Source of the DNA: Nocardia puris
Lineage (GTDB): Bacteria; Actinomycetota; Actinomycetes; Mycobacteriales; Mycobacteriaceae
Assembly (NCBI RefSeq): GCF_003315035.1
Contig: NZ_QNRE01000003.1
Coordinates: forward strand, 555,375 to 619,374
Direction: 5' to 3'
Length of the DNA stretch: 64,000 nt
Part shown: positions 28,101 to 36,342 of the stretch, piece after piece
Layout of the letters: every line of letters starts with the position of its first letter
How positions within the stretch are numbered: position 1 is the stretch's first letter
Notes under the pieces: generated by a model
Told to the model about the DNA's origin: nothing
The model's input: only the letters and a program-made list of their open reading frames with translations
The model's database searches: none
Translations under genes and position numbers: made by a program

Positions 28101-29060
28101 GTGACCAGGTTCGCCCACGCCCGCCGCCCCTTGTCCGTCGTCGTGCTGACGCTGCTGGTCGGCGCGCTCGCACTGCTCGGTGCGCCGCACGCCGGCGCCG
28201 CCGAAGTCGAGCGCCGCACCTATTCCGGCGCGACGGGCGCGCGCGACTACTACCTGCACGTCCCGGCCGGTCCCACCGCGGGCAAGCCGCTGATGATCTA
28301 CCTGCACGGGTGCACCGAGCCCGAAAGGCAGCTGGCGGGCACCGGTTTCGCGCTCACCCGGCTGGCCGACGAACTCGGTTTCGTGCTCGCCTACCCGCTC
28401 CAGGATCGCGCCGCCAACGAGCGCTGGTGCTGGAACTGGTACGACACCGCGCACCAGCGGCGCGGCGACGGCGAGGCGGCGCTGATCGCGGGCCTCACCA
28501 CCGCGCTGGCCGAGGAGTTCGGGCTGGACCGCTCGCGCGTCTACGTCGGCGGCTACTCCGCGGGCGGCGGGATGAGCACCGTGCTCGGCGCGGGCTACCC
28601 GGACCTGTACGCCGCGATCGCCCCCATGGCGGGCGGGCCGTACGCGCCGAGCACGCGCCCGATGCTGGCCGACCTCACCGGCGCGTCCATCGTCGACGCG
28701 ATGGGCGAGCGGGCCCGCCCGATGCCCGCGCTGTTCCTCCAGGATCTCGCCGACCAGACCAGCGTGTACCCGCTCGGGCGCGCCAACCTCGCGCAGTGGC
28801 TGGCCGCAGGCCGCCGCGCCGGACTGCCTGTCGCGAATACGCCGAGCGCCGTCACCACCCGCACCGATCCGGTGCCGACGACCGTCGAGCACTACCGCGT
28901 GGGCGACTGCGAGATCGCCCGCTTCCTCACCCCCGTCGGCCCCGACCACATCGCGGGCGGCCTGATGATGCAATCCGAATGGGGCCTGCCGATGCAGCGG
29001 GAGATGATGGATTTCCTGCTCTCGCACCGGCTCGCGCCCGGGCACACCGCCTGCGGCTGA
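28101..29060 (+). CDS. secreted PHB-depolymerase-family esterase
   Basis: 319-aa alpha/beta hydrolase with a clear signal peptide (basic start, hydrophobic 11-28, cleavage near AGA-A at about 33). KPLMIYLHGCTEPERQL carries the oxyanion HGC motif of the poly(3-hydroxybutyrate) depolymerase/feruloyl esterase family. GYSAGGG contains the nucleophile Ser153, ALFLQDLADQT is the likely Asp strand and TPVGPDHIAGG the His. Probable extracellular esterase (LpqC-like). GTG start at 28101. First of three consecutive exported serine hydrolases on this strand. Confidence 0.85.
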   Translation: MTRFAHARRPLSVVVLTLLVGALALLGAPHAGAAEVERRTYSGATGARDYYLHVPAGPTAGKPLMIYLHGCTEPERQLAGTGFALTRLADELGFVLAYPLQDRAANERWCWNWYDTAHQRRGDGEAALIAGLTTALAEEFGLDRSRVYVGGYSAGGGMSTVLGAGYPDLYAAIAPMAGGPYAPSTRPMLADLTGASIVDAMGERARPMPALFLQDLADQTSVYPLGRANLAQWLAAGRRAGLPVANTPSAVTTRTDPVPTTVEHYRVGDCEIARFLTPVGPDHIAGGLMMQSEWGLPMQREMMDFLLSHRLAPGHTACG

Positions 29061-29123
29061 CCGGATTCCGGCACAACGCCGGAGTGCCCCTTTCCGTGCA
29101 GCCGACAGCACCCCGGCAAATCA

Positions 29124-29153
29124 TTGTGTCCTGGACCACTCCTGCGCTACAGT
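29124..29153 (+). promoter_or_regulatory. promoter of the second esterase gene
   Basis: TTGTGT (29124-29129) and TACAGT (29148-29153), spaced by 18 bases, form a plausible sigma-70-type promoter about 60 bases before the 29212 start. This suggests separate transcription from the preceding esterase. Confidence 0.5.
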
Positions 29154-29211
29154 CGCGATCTGAGACCGGACGGTTCCACAGATCCGGACCAGCCACGGAG
29201 GGGCCTCGACG

Positions 29212-30204
29212 ATGAGGACGACTATCCGGCTGAGCGGCGCGGCGCTCACCCTGCTGCTCGCCATAGCCCTGCTCGGCGGACGCGCGAGTGCCGAAGCGCC
29301 CACGGCGCAGGAGGAGTTCAACCATCCCGGCGCGCATCCGGTCGCCACCGAGGTGCGCACCGCGCCCTGCCGGGAGTCGATCGCGGGGATGGTCGCGCAC
29401 ATCACCGTGCACCTGTTCGGCAACACCGGCGATCTCGCCTGCTCCCGGGCGTTCCCTTACGGACTGGAATCGCCTGTCGGCGTGCACACCTACTACCCGG
29501 CCGACATCGCGGACCTGCCGAGCGCGCCTTTGCTCGTGTACACGCCGGGCATCACCGCCGAGCCGGGCATGTACGAGTCGTTCGCGCGGCGGTTGGCCGG
29601 GCACGGCTTCGTGGTCGTGGTGCCCTACGACTTCTTCAACTCGCTGGCCTACGTGCCCGCGCTCGGACTCGGCGCGGCGATACGGGCCGACCGCGATCCG
29701 CATTCGCCCCTGCACGGCCGAATCGACCTGAGCCGCACCTTCTTCGGCGGTCACTCCGCGGGCGGTGGCGCGTCCATGCAGATCGCACCCCTCGCCACCG
29801 CCGCCGCGGCGGCGATCGATCCCGGGTTCCGGGTGGCGGGGATCCTCGCGGTCGCGCCGGGTCCGGTCGGGATCGGCACCGCGCTGACCGCGCCCACGCT
29901 GTTCCTCACCGGCTACAACGATGCCGTGGCCCCCGACTTCGGGTGGGTGCGGTGGTGGCAGTACAACCTCACCGCGAACGCGCCCGCGTGGATCGCGAAC
30001 GCCCGTGGCGTCGGCCATTTCTCACCGGTCGACGAGGTCGAGCACTTCCGTTCGGCGGGCACGGCCGTCGCCTGGTTGCGCTATCTCGCGTTCGGCGACG
30101 AGGCCGCGGCGCGCTGGTTCACCGGCCCGGACTGGCTCCTGCGCACCGATCCCACATACTTCAGCGTGGAACGCAATCCACGCGCCGACGCTCTCGCCGG
30201 ATGA
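29212..30204 (+). CDS. secreted alpha/beta hydrolase (lipase/polyesterase-like)
   Basis: 330 aa, with a signal peptide ending near ASA-EA (about residue 28). The fold is dienelactone-hydrolase/PETase-like: LLVYTPGITAEPGMYESFARRLAGHGF, VVVPYDFFNS and FFGGHSAGGGASMQI with nucleophile Ser182. TLFLTGYNDAVAP holds the probable Asp and GVGHFSPVDE the probable His. Conserved cysteines (CRES, LACSRAF) may form a disulfide outside the cell. Substrate unknown. The next gene starts within 33 bases, and an in-frame ATG for it (30201) even overlaps this stop, so the two are cotranscribed. Confidence 0.82.
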   Translation: MRTTIRLSGAALTLLLAIALLGGRASAEAPTAQEEFNHPGAHPVATEVRTAPCRESIAGMVAHITVHLFGNTGDLACSRAFPYGLESPVGVHTYYPADIADLPSAPLLVYTPGITAEPGMYESFARRLAGHGFVVVVPYDFFNSLAYVPALGLGAAIRADRDPHSPLHGRIDLSRTFFGGHSAGGGASMQIAPLATAAAAAIDPGFRVAGILAVAPGPVGIGTALTAPTLFLTGYNDAVAPDFGWVRWWQYNLTANAPAWIANARGVGHFSPVDEVEHFRSAGTAVAWLRYLAFGDEAAARWFTGPDWLLRTDPTYFSVERNPRADALAG

Positions 30205-30236
30205 TCCGCACCACGCACGCAGAAGGACTCCCCACC

Positions 30237-31628
30237 ATGTACCTGCGCCGCACCGCACGGGCGACGTTGCTCACCGCGTCCACGCTCCTGACGGCCGCCC
30301 TCCTCGCCCCCGCCGCTCCGGCAGCGCCCGCCGACTGCGCCGAACCGGGGATCGGTCAGCGCGCCGAGTTCCGCGACCCCGGCGCGGTCGGGATGGACGC
30401 GGCCGCCGTCGCCGACGCGATCGAGTTCGGCAAGCGCACCGGGGCGCACGCGGTACAGGTCTACCGGCACGGCTGCCTGGTCGGCGATCACACGCCCACC
30501 GGGAACGTGCCGATGCCGCTGGCCAGCGGTTCCAAGGGCGTCGCCTCGGTGGCCGTGGGACGCGCTATCACGTTGGGGCTGTTCGGAGTGGACGATCCGC
30601 TCTCGAAGTTCTTCCCCACCGCCGACGCCGCGCACGCGGGGATCACCGTGCGGCAGGTGCTGAACCAGACCACCGGCATCCACTTCAGCTGGCCCGCCGA
30701 CGTCGCCGGGCTCACCACCGACTCGGTGCTGCAAAACCTCAGTGCTCCGGTCGAATTCGAGCCCGGCACCACCTTCCAGTACGCGCAGAACGTGCTCGCG
30801 TTGCTACCCGAGATCATCGAGATCACCTCCGGCGCGGACTTCCAGGACTTCGTGCAGCGCGAAGTGATGGGCCCGCTGGGCATCGCGCGCGAGAACTGGG
30901 TGTGGCTGCGCGACCGCAGCGGCAACACCGCCGTGAACGGCGGATTGGCCATGCGCCCTGACGATCTCGCGCGCATCGGGCGACTGCTGCTGCAGGAAGG
31001 CACGTGGGGCGGGCAGCAGCTGATCGATCCCGGCTACATCCGCCGAGCCGCCTCGCCGTCGGAGGCCAACGGCGGCTACGGATTCCTGTGGTGGCTCAAC
31101 GCGAGCGACACCTACCGCGGGGTGAACGTGCCGATGCCCAAGAGCTACGACCATCCCGTCTTCGTCGGCTCCCCGCGCGACATGTACGCGTTCTCCGGCG
31201 CCCTCGGCCAGTTCCTGGTGATGGTGCCCAGCCGCGACCTGGTGATCGTGCGCCTCGGCGTCCCCGCGAGCCTGGGCCGGGGCGATATCTCCAGCGTGCT
31301 CACCGGCACCGCGAACCCGGACAACCCCGAACTGTTCCGCCGCCTCTCGGCCGCCGTCACCGACGTGCCCGCCACACCGTACCGGGACCCCTACGCCTAC
31401 GCCGACACCGGCGGCACGCAGAGCCGCACCCCCGAGGAACTGGCGCAACTGGCCGATCCGATGACCGTCGCCCAGATCCTGCTCGGCGCGGGACCGTACG
31501 CGTCCGCACAATGCAACGTGCTGTGGTGCGACGGGCGACTGCTGCCGCAGGACGTGTTCCGGCTGATCCTGGATACCTCCCACCAGATCGCGGCGGCCAA
31601 CGCCGCCCTGGGGAACACGCCGAGGTAG
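30237..31628 (+). CDS. secreted beta-lactamase-family serine hydrolase
   Basis: 463-aa class C beta-lactamase-like enzyme (penicillin-binding-protein/esterase fold). A signal peptide runs to about APA-AP (residue 30). The SxxK motif is SGSK at 97-100, followed by VDDPLSKFFP, the YAQ substitute for YxN, and GALGQF in place of HxG/KTG. Such proteins are usually esterases or peptidases rather than antibiotic-destroying enzymes. Four cysteines suggest disulfides. ATG 30237 follows an AAGGA site; ATG 30201 is a longer alternative. It forms an operon with the previous hydrolase. Confidence 0.86.
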   Translation: MYLRRTARATLLTASTLLTAALLAPAAPAAPADCAEPGIGQRAEFRDPGAVGMDAAAVADAIEFGKRTGAHAVQVYRHGCLVGDHTPTGNVPMPLASGSKGVASVAVGRAITLGLFGVDDPLSKFFPTADAAHAGITVRQVLNQTTGIHFSWPADVAGLTTDSVLQNLSAPVEFEPGTTFQYAQNVLALLPEIIEITSGADFQDFVQREVMGPLGIARENWVWLRDRSGNTAVNGGLAMRPDDLARIGRLLLQEGTWGGQQLIDPGYIRRAASPSEANGGYGFLWWLNASDTYRGVNVPMPKSYDHPVFVGSPRDMYAFSGALGQFLVMVPSRDLVIVRLGVPASLGRGDISSVLTGTANPDNPELFRRLSAAVTDVPATPYRDPYAYADTGGTQSRTPEELAQLADPMTVAQILLGAGPYASAQCNVLWCDGRLLPQDVFRLILDTSHQIAAANAALGNTPR

Positions 31629-31939
31629 AGGTTCGCCCCCGAAATTCGGTGGCTACTCCGCGCGGCGCGCTGCTACTGTTCCGCGCACCATCGACACCGC
31701 GACCCAGTCGCACCAAGGAGGATGATCTATGACCCGGCCCGCGCCGAGAGCGCCACTGGTCCGCCTCTCCGCGTTTCTCGCCGGTCGATAGCACCGGGCT
31801 GAGTCGCTCACCGGGCTGCCTGTCGACCACTGGTCGACCTCTGGGCGTCCCGGCGAGTTACGAGAACGCTGACGCCACTCGAGGCGCGCTCGGCCTGCTC
31901 CGCTGCTGTACGACAAGCCACGGAGTAAGGAGAATCCGG
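31629..31939 (+). promoter_or_regulatory. structured leader of the RNHCP genes
   Basis: 311 bases between the hydrolase gene and the first RNHCP start. It holds a possible -10 (TACTGT, 31674-31679), a 20-codon ORF with a strong ribosome site, a 10-base direct repeat CACCGGGCTG (31792-31801 and 31809-31818) and an inverted repeat GTCGACCA/TGGTCGAC (31822-31838). The arrangement suggests a leader that links translation of the small ORF to expression downstream. Confidence 0.5.
31729..31791 (+). CDS. 20-residue leader peptide ORF
   Basis: ATG 31729 has a near-perfect ribosome site AAGGAGG (31715-31721) at seven-base spacing and encodes MTRPAPRAPLVRLSAFLAGR before a TAG. It is too short for a domain and begins 211 bases before the first RNHCP gene, just ahead of the leader's repeats. 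It resembles an upstream regulatory ORF rather than a product gene. It lacks the cysteine run of known actinobacterial sulfur leader peptides. Confidence 0.5.
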   Translation: MTRPAPRAPLVRLSAFLAGR

Positions 31940-32320
31940 GTGTCCCCCAACATTTCTCAGCACGACGGCCCCAGTCCGTCACTACGCACCGCCACCTTCG
32001 AATGCGTGCGGTGCGGTCTGCTCGTTTCCGCGCTCACGCCCGGCGACGACAGACGCAACCACTGCCCCAGCTGCCTGCACTCACGACACACCCTCGACCA
32101 CGTCGCGGGTGGCGCCTCCGACTGCGGCGCCAGGATGGCCCCGCTCTCGATCGCGGTGCTGCGCAACGGTTCCTGGGCTCTGGTCCATCGCTGCACCCGC
32201 TGTCACGAACTCGCCATGCACCCCGTGTCCGGCGACGACAACCAGCTCGTGCTCATGCGCCTGGCGGTGCGGCCCCTCGCCGAACCACCCTTCCCGCTCG
32301 AAGTCTTCGGCGATCTGTAG
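31940..32320 (+). CDS. RNHCP domain zinc protein, copy 1
   Basis: 126-aa protein of the RNHCP family, named for the motif seen here as RRNHCPSCLHSRH. Two CxxC knuckles, FECVRCGLLV at the front and HRCTRCHELAM later, plus HCPSC indicate structural zinc sites. GARMAPLSIAVLRNGSWALVHRC is the family's beta-sheet core. The role of the family is not established. GTG 31940 has an AAGGAGA site at 31927-31933. It follows a structured leader and precedes a paralogue by ten bases. Confidence 0.85.
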   Translation: MSPNISQHDGPSPSLRTATFECVRCGLLVSALTPGDDRRNHCPSCLHSRHTLDHVAGGASDCGARMAPLSIAVLRNGSWALVHRCTRCHELAMHPVSGDDNQLVLMRLAVRPLAEPPFPLEVFGDL

Positions 32321-32330
32321 GGGGTGCGCG

Positions 32331-32741
32331 ATGCCACGGCGAAAGTCGAGAAGCGTTCGCGCGCAACGCCGCAAGACCGTGCTGCACGGTCGCGGCGGCG
32401 AGGCCGGCGAGGCGTTCCGCTGCGTCGGCTGCCGCCGGGACGTGCCGCTGTGGGCGCCGGGCACGGCGCACCGCAACCACTGCCCGCACTGTCTGGCCAG
32501 CAAGCACGTGGACGGCCGCATCCCGGGCGACCGGGCCGCGACCTGCCGGGGCCGGATGGACGCGGTGAGCCTGTCGGCCCGCGACGACGGCGAATGGTTG
32601 CTCGTGCACCGGTGCGTGGCGTGCGGCACGCTCAAGGCGAACCGCATCGCGGGCGACGACAACGCCCTGGCGCTGCTGCGCCTGGCGATGCGTCCGCTGG
32701 CCGATCCAAGACCGGCGCGACAGGCGTTACTCGCGTTGTGA
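32331..32741 (+). CDS. RNHCP domain zinc protein, copy 2
   Basis: 136-aa paralogue of the previous gene. It has a basic N-terminal extension (MPRRKSRSVRAQRRKTVL) that could bind RNA or DNA, then FRCVGCRRDVPLW, HRNHCPHCLASKHVDG, CRGRMDAVSL and VHRCVACGTLKANRIAGDDN. The GDDN end is shared with copy 1 (SGDDNQ). It lies in one operon with copy 1, ten bases between them. The tandem arrangement suggests the two act on the same target. Confidence 0.85.
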   Translation: MPRRKSRSVRAQRRKTVLHGRGGEAGEAFRCVGCRRDVPLWAPGTAHRNHCPHCLASKHVDGRIPGDRAATCRGRMDAVSLSARDDGEWLLVHRCVACGTLKANRIAGDDNALALLRLAMRPLADPRPARQALLAL

Positions 32742-32772
32742 GGGGGCGGGGCCGGATCCTCCCGGCCCCGCC

Positions 32773-34866
32773 TCACCACCAACCCAGGATGGGCCCGAGC
32801 TGGCGGCCCAATTCCGGTGCGAGGGAGCGCGAATAGCTCGCGGTGAGGTGGTGCTCGTCGTGGTAGACGAGGATGTTGCCCTCCACCACCGCGCACACCT
32901 CGGGCCCGCACATCGCCCGCGTCATGTCCACGGGGAACACGTTGGGGAAAGTCGCGGCGGGCGCCAGCGCGGGATTCACCTCGTCGAGCGCGTCCGCGGT
33001 GCGGATACCGCAGCTCAGCGCGTCACCGTTCTGCGCGAGGCAGTCGATGGCGCGGTAGCGCACGCCGTCGCGGCGCAGCCACGGGGTGTCGCGCATGGCG
33101 ATCACGTTGAGGCCGTGGTCGGTCAGCCGCGACCACACCGCCACGTAGTCCTCGGGCGTCTCGTCGCCGATCTGGTCGCGCGGGCGGGTGCCGGTGGTGA
33201 ACACCCAGTCGGGGCGGTCCACGCCGAGCCGGTCGATCACCTCGGCCGACCAGTCCCGGCAGTCCGGGATCTGCTCGCCCTTGTACATGGGCTCGGCCGC
33301 CACCGTCAGCGGGCAGCCCATCTTCAGGTACACGCTCACCCGGAAACCCTGTTCGCGCCCCAGTTCGTCGAGCGCGGGCACCCAGTGCTCGGCGTGTGAG
33401 TTGCCGACCACCGCGAGCGTGCGCTCGGCCTCCGCGTCGCCGTAGACGCAGGTGATCACCTCGCGGGTGTCCCAATCGGAGATACAGCCGTCGCGCGTCG
33501 GGTAGGCCGAGTCGGCGGGCGCCTCGAACACCGTCGGGCGCATCTTCGCGTGCGGCACCGCCGCGCCCGCGGCCAGCGCCTCGGCGCCGGGATAGCGCTC
33601 GGGGTCCAGGTAGGCGACGGGCTGCGGTGGCAACATGGTGGTCACCGCGTCGGACCCGATCGCCACCACCGCGACCACCGCGCCGACGGCAGCCACCGTG
33701 CGCCCCGTGCGCCTGCGGTAGTCCGCCGAGGCGTCCACGGCCCCGCTGCGCAGCGGTTCCTCGATGAAGCGCAGGGTCAGGTAGGCCAGGACGAACGAGA
33801 CGGCCAGCACGAACAGCCCGGCCTCCACGCCGGCGGTCGGCGTGCCGCGCTCGGCGAGCACGAAGATCAGGATCGGCCAGTGCCACAGGTACAGCGCGTA
33901 GGCCAGCTCACCCAGCCGGACCATCGGCGCCGCGGCGAGCAGCCGGTTGGGCAGCGGCTGCGCGCCCGTCGCCAGGCCCGCGCCGGACAGGATGAGCGCG
34001 ATCGTCGCGCCGACCGGGATCAGCGCGTACGGGCCGGGGAAGGTGTTGGCGCCGTCGACCAGCCAGCCGCAGGTGAGCACTACCGTGGCGCCCAGCACCG
34101 CCAGCACCACGCGCAGCGCGCGGGGCAGGTCGATGCGCGGCGCGACCACGGCGAGCAGCGCGCCCGCCATCAGTTCCCAGCCGCGCGCGAAGCTGTCGTA
34201 GTAGTTCCAGCCCTGGTGCAGGTCGGTGCCGCGCGCGGCGTAGGCGAACGACAGCAGGCCCAGCACGACCAGCACCGCGGCCGTCGCGGGCCGCAACGCC
34301 GATTCGCGCGCGAACTTGCGCAGCAGGGCCACCAGCAGCGCGATCCCGGCCAGCGCGCCCAGGTAGAACTGGCCCTGCACCGACATCGACCACAGGTGCT
34401 GCAGCGGGCTCACCGACGGATCGGCGGCGAGGTAGTCCGTCCAGGAGAACGCCAGGTACCAGTTCTGGTAATAGAACAGCGAGGCCAGTGTCTGCGAGGC
34501 CAACTCGGTCCACTGCGTGTACGGCAGGATCAGCACTGTGCCCACCGCGACCGCGGCGAGCACGACCACCAGCGCGGGCAGCAGCCTGTGCGCCAGTCTG
34601 CGCGCGGTGCTCACCAGCGGGACGCCGCCGGTCGATTCGGCCCGCCGCAGCAGCGAGCCGGTGAAGAAGAAGCCGGAGAGCACCAGGAACACGTCGACGC
34701 CGCCCGACACCCGGCCCAGCCAGATATGGAAGACGACGACGAGCGCGATCGCGACGCCGCGCAGGCCGTCCAGATCGTGCCGGTAGGTGGTGCCCGTCTC
34801 GCGCCGGAGAGTGCGCGGCGCCGCGGCGGCGCCGGCCCGCTCCTCGGTCCCCCGCCGTGCCGTCAT
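32773..34866 (-). CDS. OafA/YrhL-type membrane acyltransferase with SGNH domain
   Basis: 697 aa. An N-terminal acyltransferase-3 domain of about ten membrane segments begins YRHDLDGLRGVAIALVVVFH, where the His is catalytic, with GVDVFLVLSGFF as the next family motif. The C-terminal extracytoplasmic SGNH hydrolase-like domain has VVGNSHAEHW (nucleophile Ser) and YHDEHHLTASYSR (the Asp-x-x-His pair). Enzymes of this design O-acylate cell-wall glycans or lipids, passing acyl groups through the membrane. Start ATG 34866; the frame is open further up but that part is not family-like. Convergent with the RNHCP operon. Confidence 0.9.
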   Translation of the reverse strand: MTARRGTEERAGAAAAPRTLRRETGTTYRHDLDGLRGVAIALVVVFHIWLGRVSGGVDVFLVLSGFFFTGSLLRRAESTGGVPLVSTARRLAHRLLPALVVVLAAVAVGTVLILPYTQWTELASQTLASLFYYQNWYLAFSWTDYLAADPSVSPLQHLWSMSVQGQFYLGALAGIALLVALLRKFARESALRPATAAVLVVLGLLSFAYAARGTDLHQGWNYYDSFARGWELMAGALLAVVAPRIDLPRALRVVLAVLGATVVLTCGWLVDGANTFPGPYALIPVGATIALILSGAGLATGAQPLPNRLLAAAPMVRLGELAYALYLWHWPILIFVLAERGTPTAGVEAGLFVLAVSFVLAYLTLRFIEEPLRSGAVDASADYRRRTGRTVAAVGAVVAVVAIGSDAVTTMLPPQPVAYLDPERYPGAEALAAGAAVPHAKMRPTVFEAPADSAYPTRDGCISDWDTREVITCVYGDAEAERTLAVVGNSHAEHWVPALDELGREQGFRVSVYLKMGCPLTVAAEPMYKGEQIPDCRDWSAEVIDRLGVDRPDWVFTTGTRPRDQIGDETPEDYVAVWSRLTDHGLNVIAMRDTPWLRRDGVRYRAIDCLAQNGDALSCGIRTADALDEVNPALAPAATFPNVFPVDMTRAMCGPEVCAVVEGNILVYHDEHHLTASYSRSLAPELGRQLGPILGWW

Positions 34867-35279
34867 CGACCGATTCGACAGGTTCGGGCAAACACGCCGC
34901 GCGACCAGGTGCCCGTATGCCGGACAGACGGTGTAGTGACCATGAAGAACCCTCTTTATCGCGTGCGTGTACCCGGGTCCGAACGCAGACCCGTGCGCCC
35001 GCCGCGAACGGCGGAGCAACGACCTGATTACCCAGTTGTCGGTGACTGGACACTCCTGATTCTCCGACAAGTCCCCGGCCGATCGCCAATCGGCAACATC
35101 TCCGCACCCGCGGCCCGGGTCGGTCGGGTGTCCCGGAATCGGTGTCTCACCTGGGCGAGAGCGCTCCACAAGAGACCAAAAAAGACCATATGGTCTTTTA
35201 TTCCTGGATCACCTTCATCCGGCCGCCACGCCGCTCCGAATCAGATTCGTAGGAATCTCAGCTCGAAAAGAGGATGCCC
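34867..35279. other. divergent promoter region
   Basis: 413 bases between the acyltransferase (minus) and a secreted-protein gene (plus). It is clearly less GC-rich than its surroundings in its last 100 bases and contains a perfect 20-base palindrome at 35180. No gene recognised. Confidence 0.5.
35180..35199. promoter_or_regulatory. AT-rich perfect 20-bp palindrome, likely operator
   Basis: AAAAGACCATATGGTCTTTT is a flawless inverted repeat without a spacer, 80 bases before the secreted-protein start. With no loop it is a poor terminator and looks like a dimeric repressor site. It could also be a hairpin end for a transcript from either side. Confidence 0.55.
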
Positions 35280-35999
35280 ATGGGCACATACGAGTCACGT
35301 CTCCCTTTCCCCTCCTTCTCCCTGCGGACCGCGACGCTCGTCGCGGGGGCGCTCGCCACGGCGGTGATCACCGCGGCGCCCGCGCTGGCCGAAGCCCCAC
35401 CGGCCGACCCACAGGCTCCGGTGGCGGCCGTCACCGAACCCGCGCCCGTGCTCGGGACGAGTTTCTTCGGCATACCGTTGCCCGCTCCGGCGCCCGTCGC
35501 CGAACCCGCACCGGCCCCGGATCCCGCGCCCGTCGCGCACACCCCGCAGGTTCCCATCCCCGACACCGTGATCCGGGTCGGCAATGTGGAAGTCCCCCGG
35601 CCCGATTTCGTCACCCCGGAACAGGCCACCCAGTTCAACGACGCCAGCCTCGGCGCGGAGAACGGCCTCGCCAGCGCGCTCACCGCCGCCGGAGTGGAAC
35701 CCTCGCGCTCGGATCAGATCGCCGCCGAAGTCCTCGGCACCTCCGCCCAGGGCGCGGTCGTCGGCGCGGCGCTGTCCACGCCGATCGCGGCCACCGGAGC
35801 GTTGATCGGCACCGTGGCGGGGCTCGTCGCGGGACTGCCGTTCGCCCCCGCGGGTCTGGTCGTGGTCCCCGTCATCGGCGCGGCGCTCGGCGCGGCGATG
35901 ATCGCGGTCCCGTTCGCGGCGGCGGGTGCGGCGGTCGGCGCCGCCGTCGGCGCGGTGGAAGGAGCGCTCGCTCCACCCCTTCCGGAAGCCACTCCCTAA
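35280..35999 (+). CDS. secreted Ala/Pro-rich protein with glycine-zipper C-terminus
   Basis: 239 aa. The signal peptide is cleaved near ALA-EA (about residue 37), then a Pro/Ala-rich linker, a short polar domain (IRVGNVEVPRPDFVTPEQAT) and a C-terminal third made of two long Ala/Gly hydrophobic stretches resembling a glycine-zipper hairpin (GALIGTVAGLVAG, then PVIGAALGAAMIAV and GAAVGAAVGAVEG). It could insert into the outer mycolate layer or oligomerise. No enzyme motif. ATG 35280 has a GAGG site six bases upstream; ATG 35274 is also in frame. Similar in plan to the gene at 46304. Confidence 0.75.
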   Translation: MGTYESRLPFPSFSLRTATLVAGALATAVITAAPALAEAPPADPQAPVAAVTEPAPVLGTSFFGIPLPAPAPVAEPAPAPDPAPVAHTPQVPIPDTVIRVGNVEVPRPDFVTPEQATQFNDASLGAENGLASALTAAGVEPSRSDQIAAEVLGTSAQGAVVGAALSTPIAATGALIGTVAGLVAGLPFAPAGLVVVPVIGAALGAAMIAVPFAAAGAAVGAAVGAVEGALAPPLPEATP

Positions 36000-36342
36000 C
36001 CTCTATTCCTTTAGCGCACAACGCAGTACAAGGTGATCGCGGGCCCGGCACACCGGGTCCGCGAACCCTCTCGGCGTCCGGTCCTCCACAGCCGCATCAG
36101 CCGATATTCCCGCGCACAGCGAACTGTCTACCGGCGGCGCTCGAACGGAGGCGGACTGCCGCTCAGACCTCAGCCGCGCCGGTCCGACAGTGCCCAGGCG
36201 GTGGCGGAGACTACGCCGGAGACCACGGCGACCGACGGCCACGCGCCGATCTTCTCGGCCTCTCCGCGTCTTTCGCCGGTCGAATGAACCAGCCGCGCGT
36301 CCGGTGCGTGTGTTTCTCCAACGACACACCCGGAGAAGTTCG
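36000..36342. other. intergenic region upstream of glycosyltransferase
   Basis: 343 bases with no recognised gene. The frames here lack family-like sequence. It must hold the promoter for the glycosyltransferase, but I see no clear elements. Confidence 0.45.

Noticed and set aside
30237..31628. Beta-lactamase conferring resistance
   Set aside because: It has SxxK but lacks the canonical YxN and KTG motifs; esterase-like members of the family look like this.
34867..35169. N-terminal extension of the membrane acyltransferase by about 100 residues
   Set aside because: The added part is low-complexity and the family normally begins shortly before YRHDLDGLRG.
36255..36290. Similarity of a 24-base stretch to the end of the RNHCP leader ORF (CTCTCCGCGT...GCCGGTCGA)
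   Set aside because: No matching start codon or ribosome site, and the translation differs; probably chance in GC-rich DNA.
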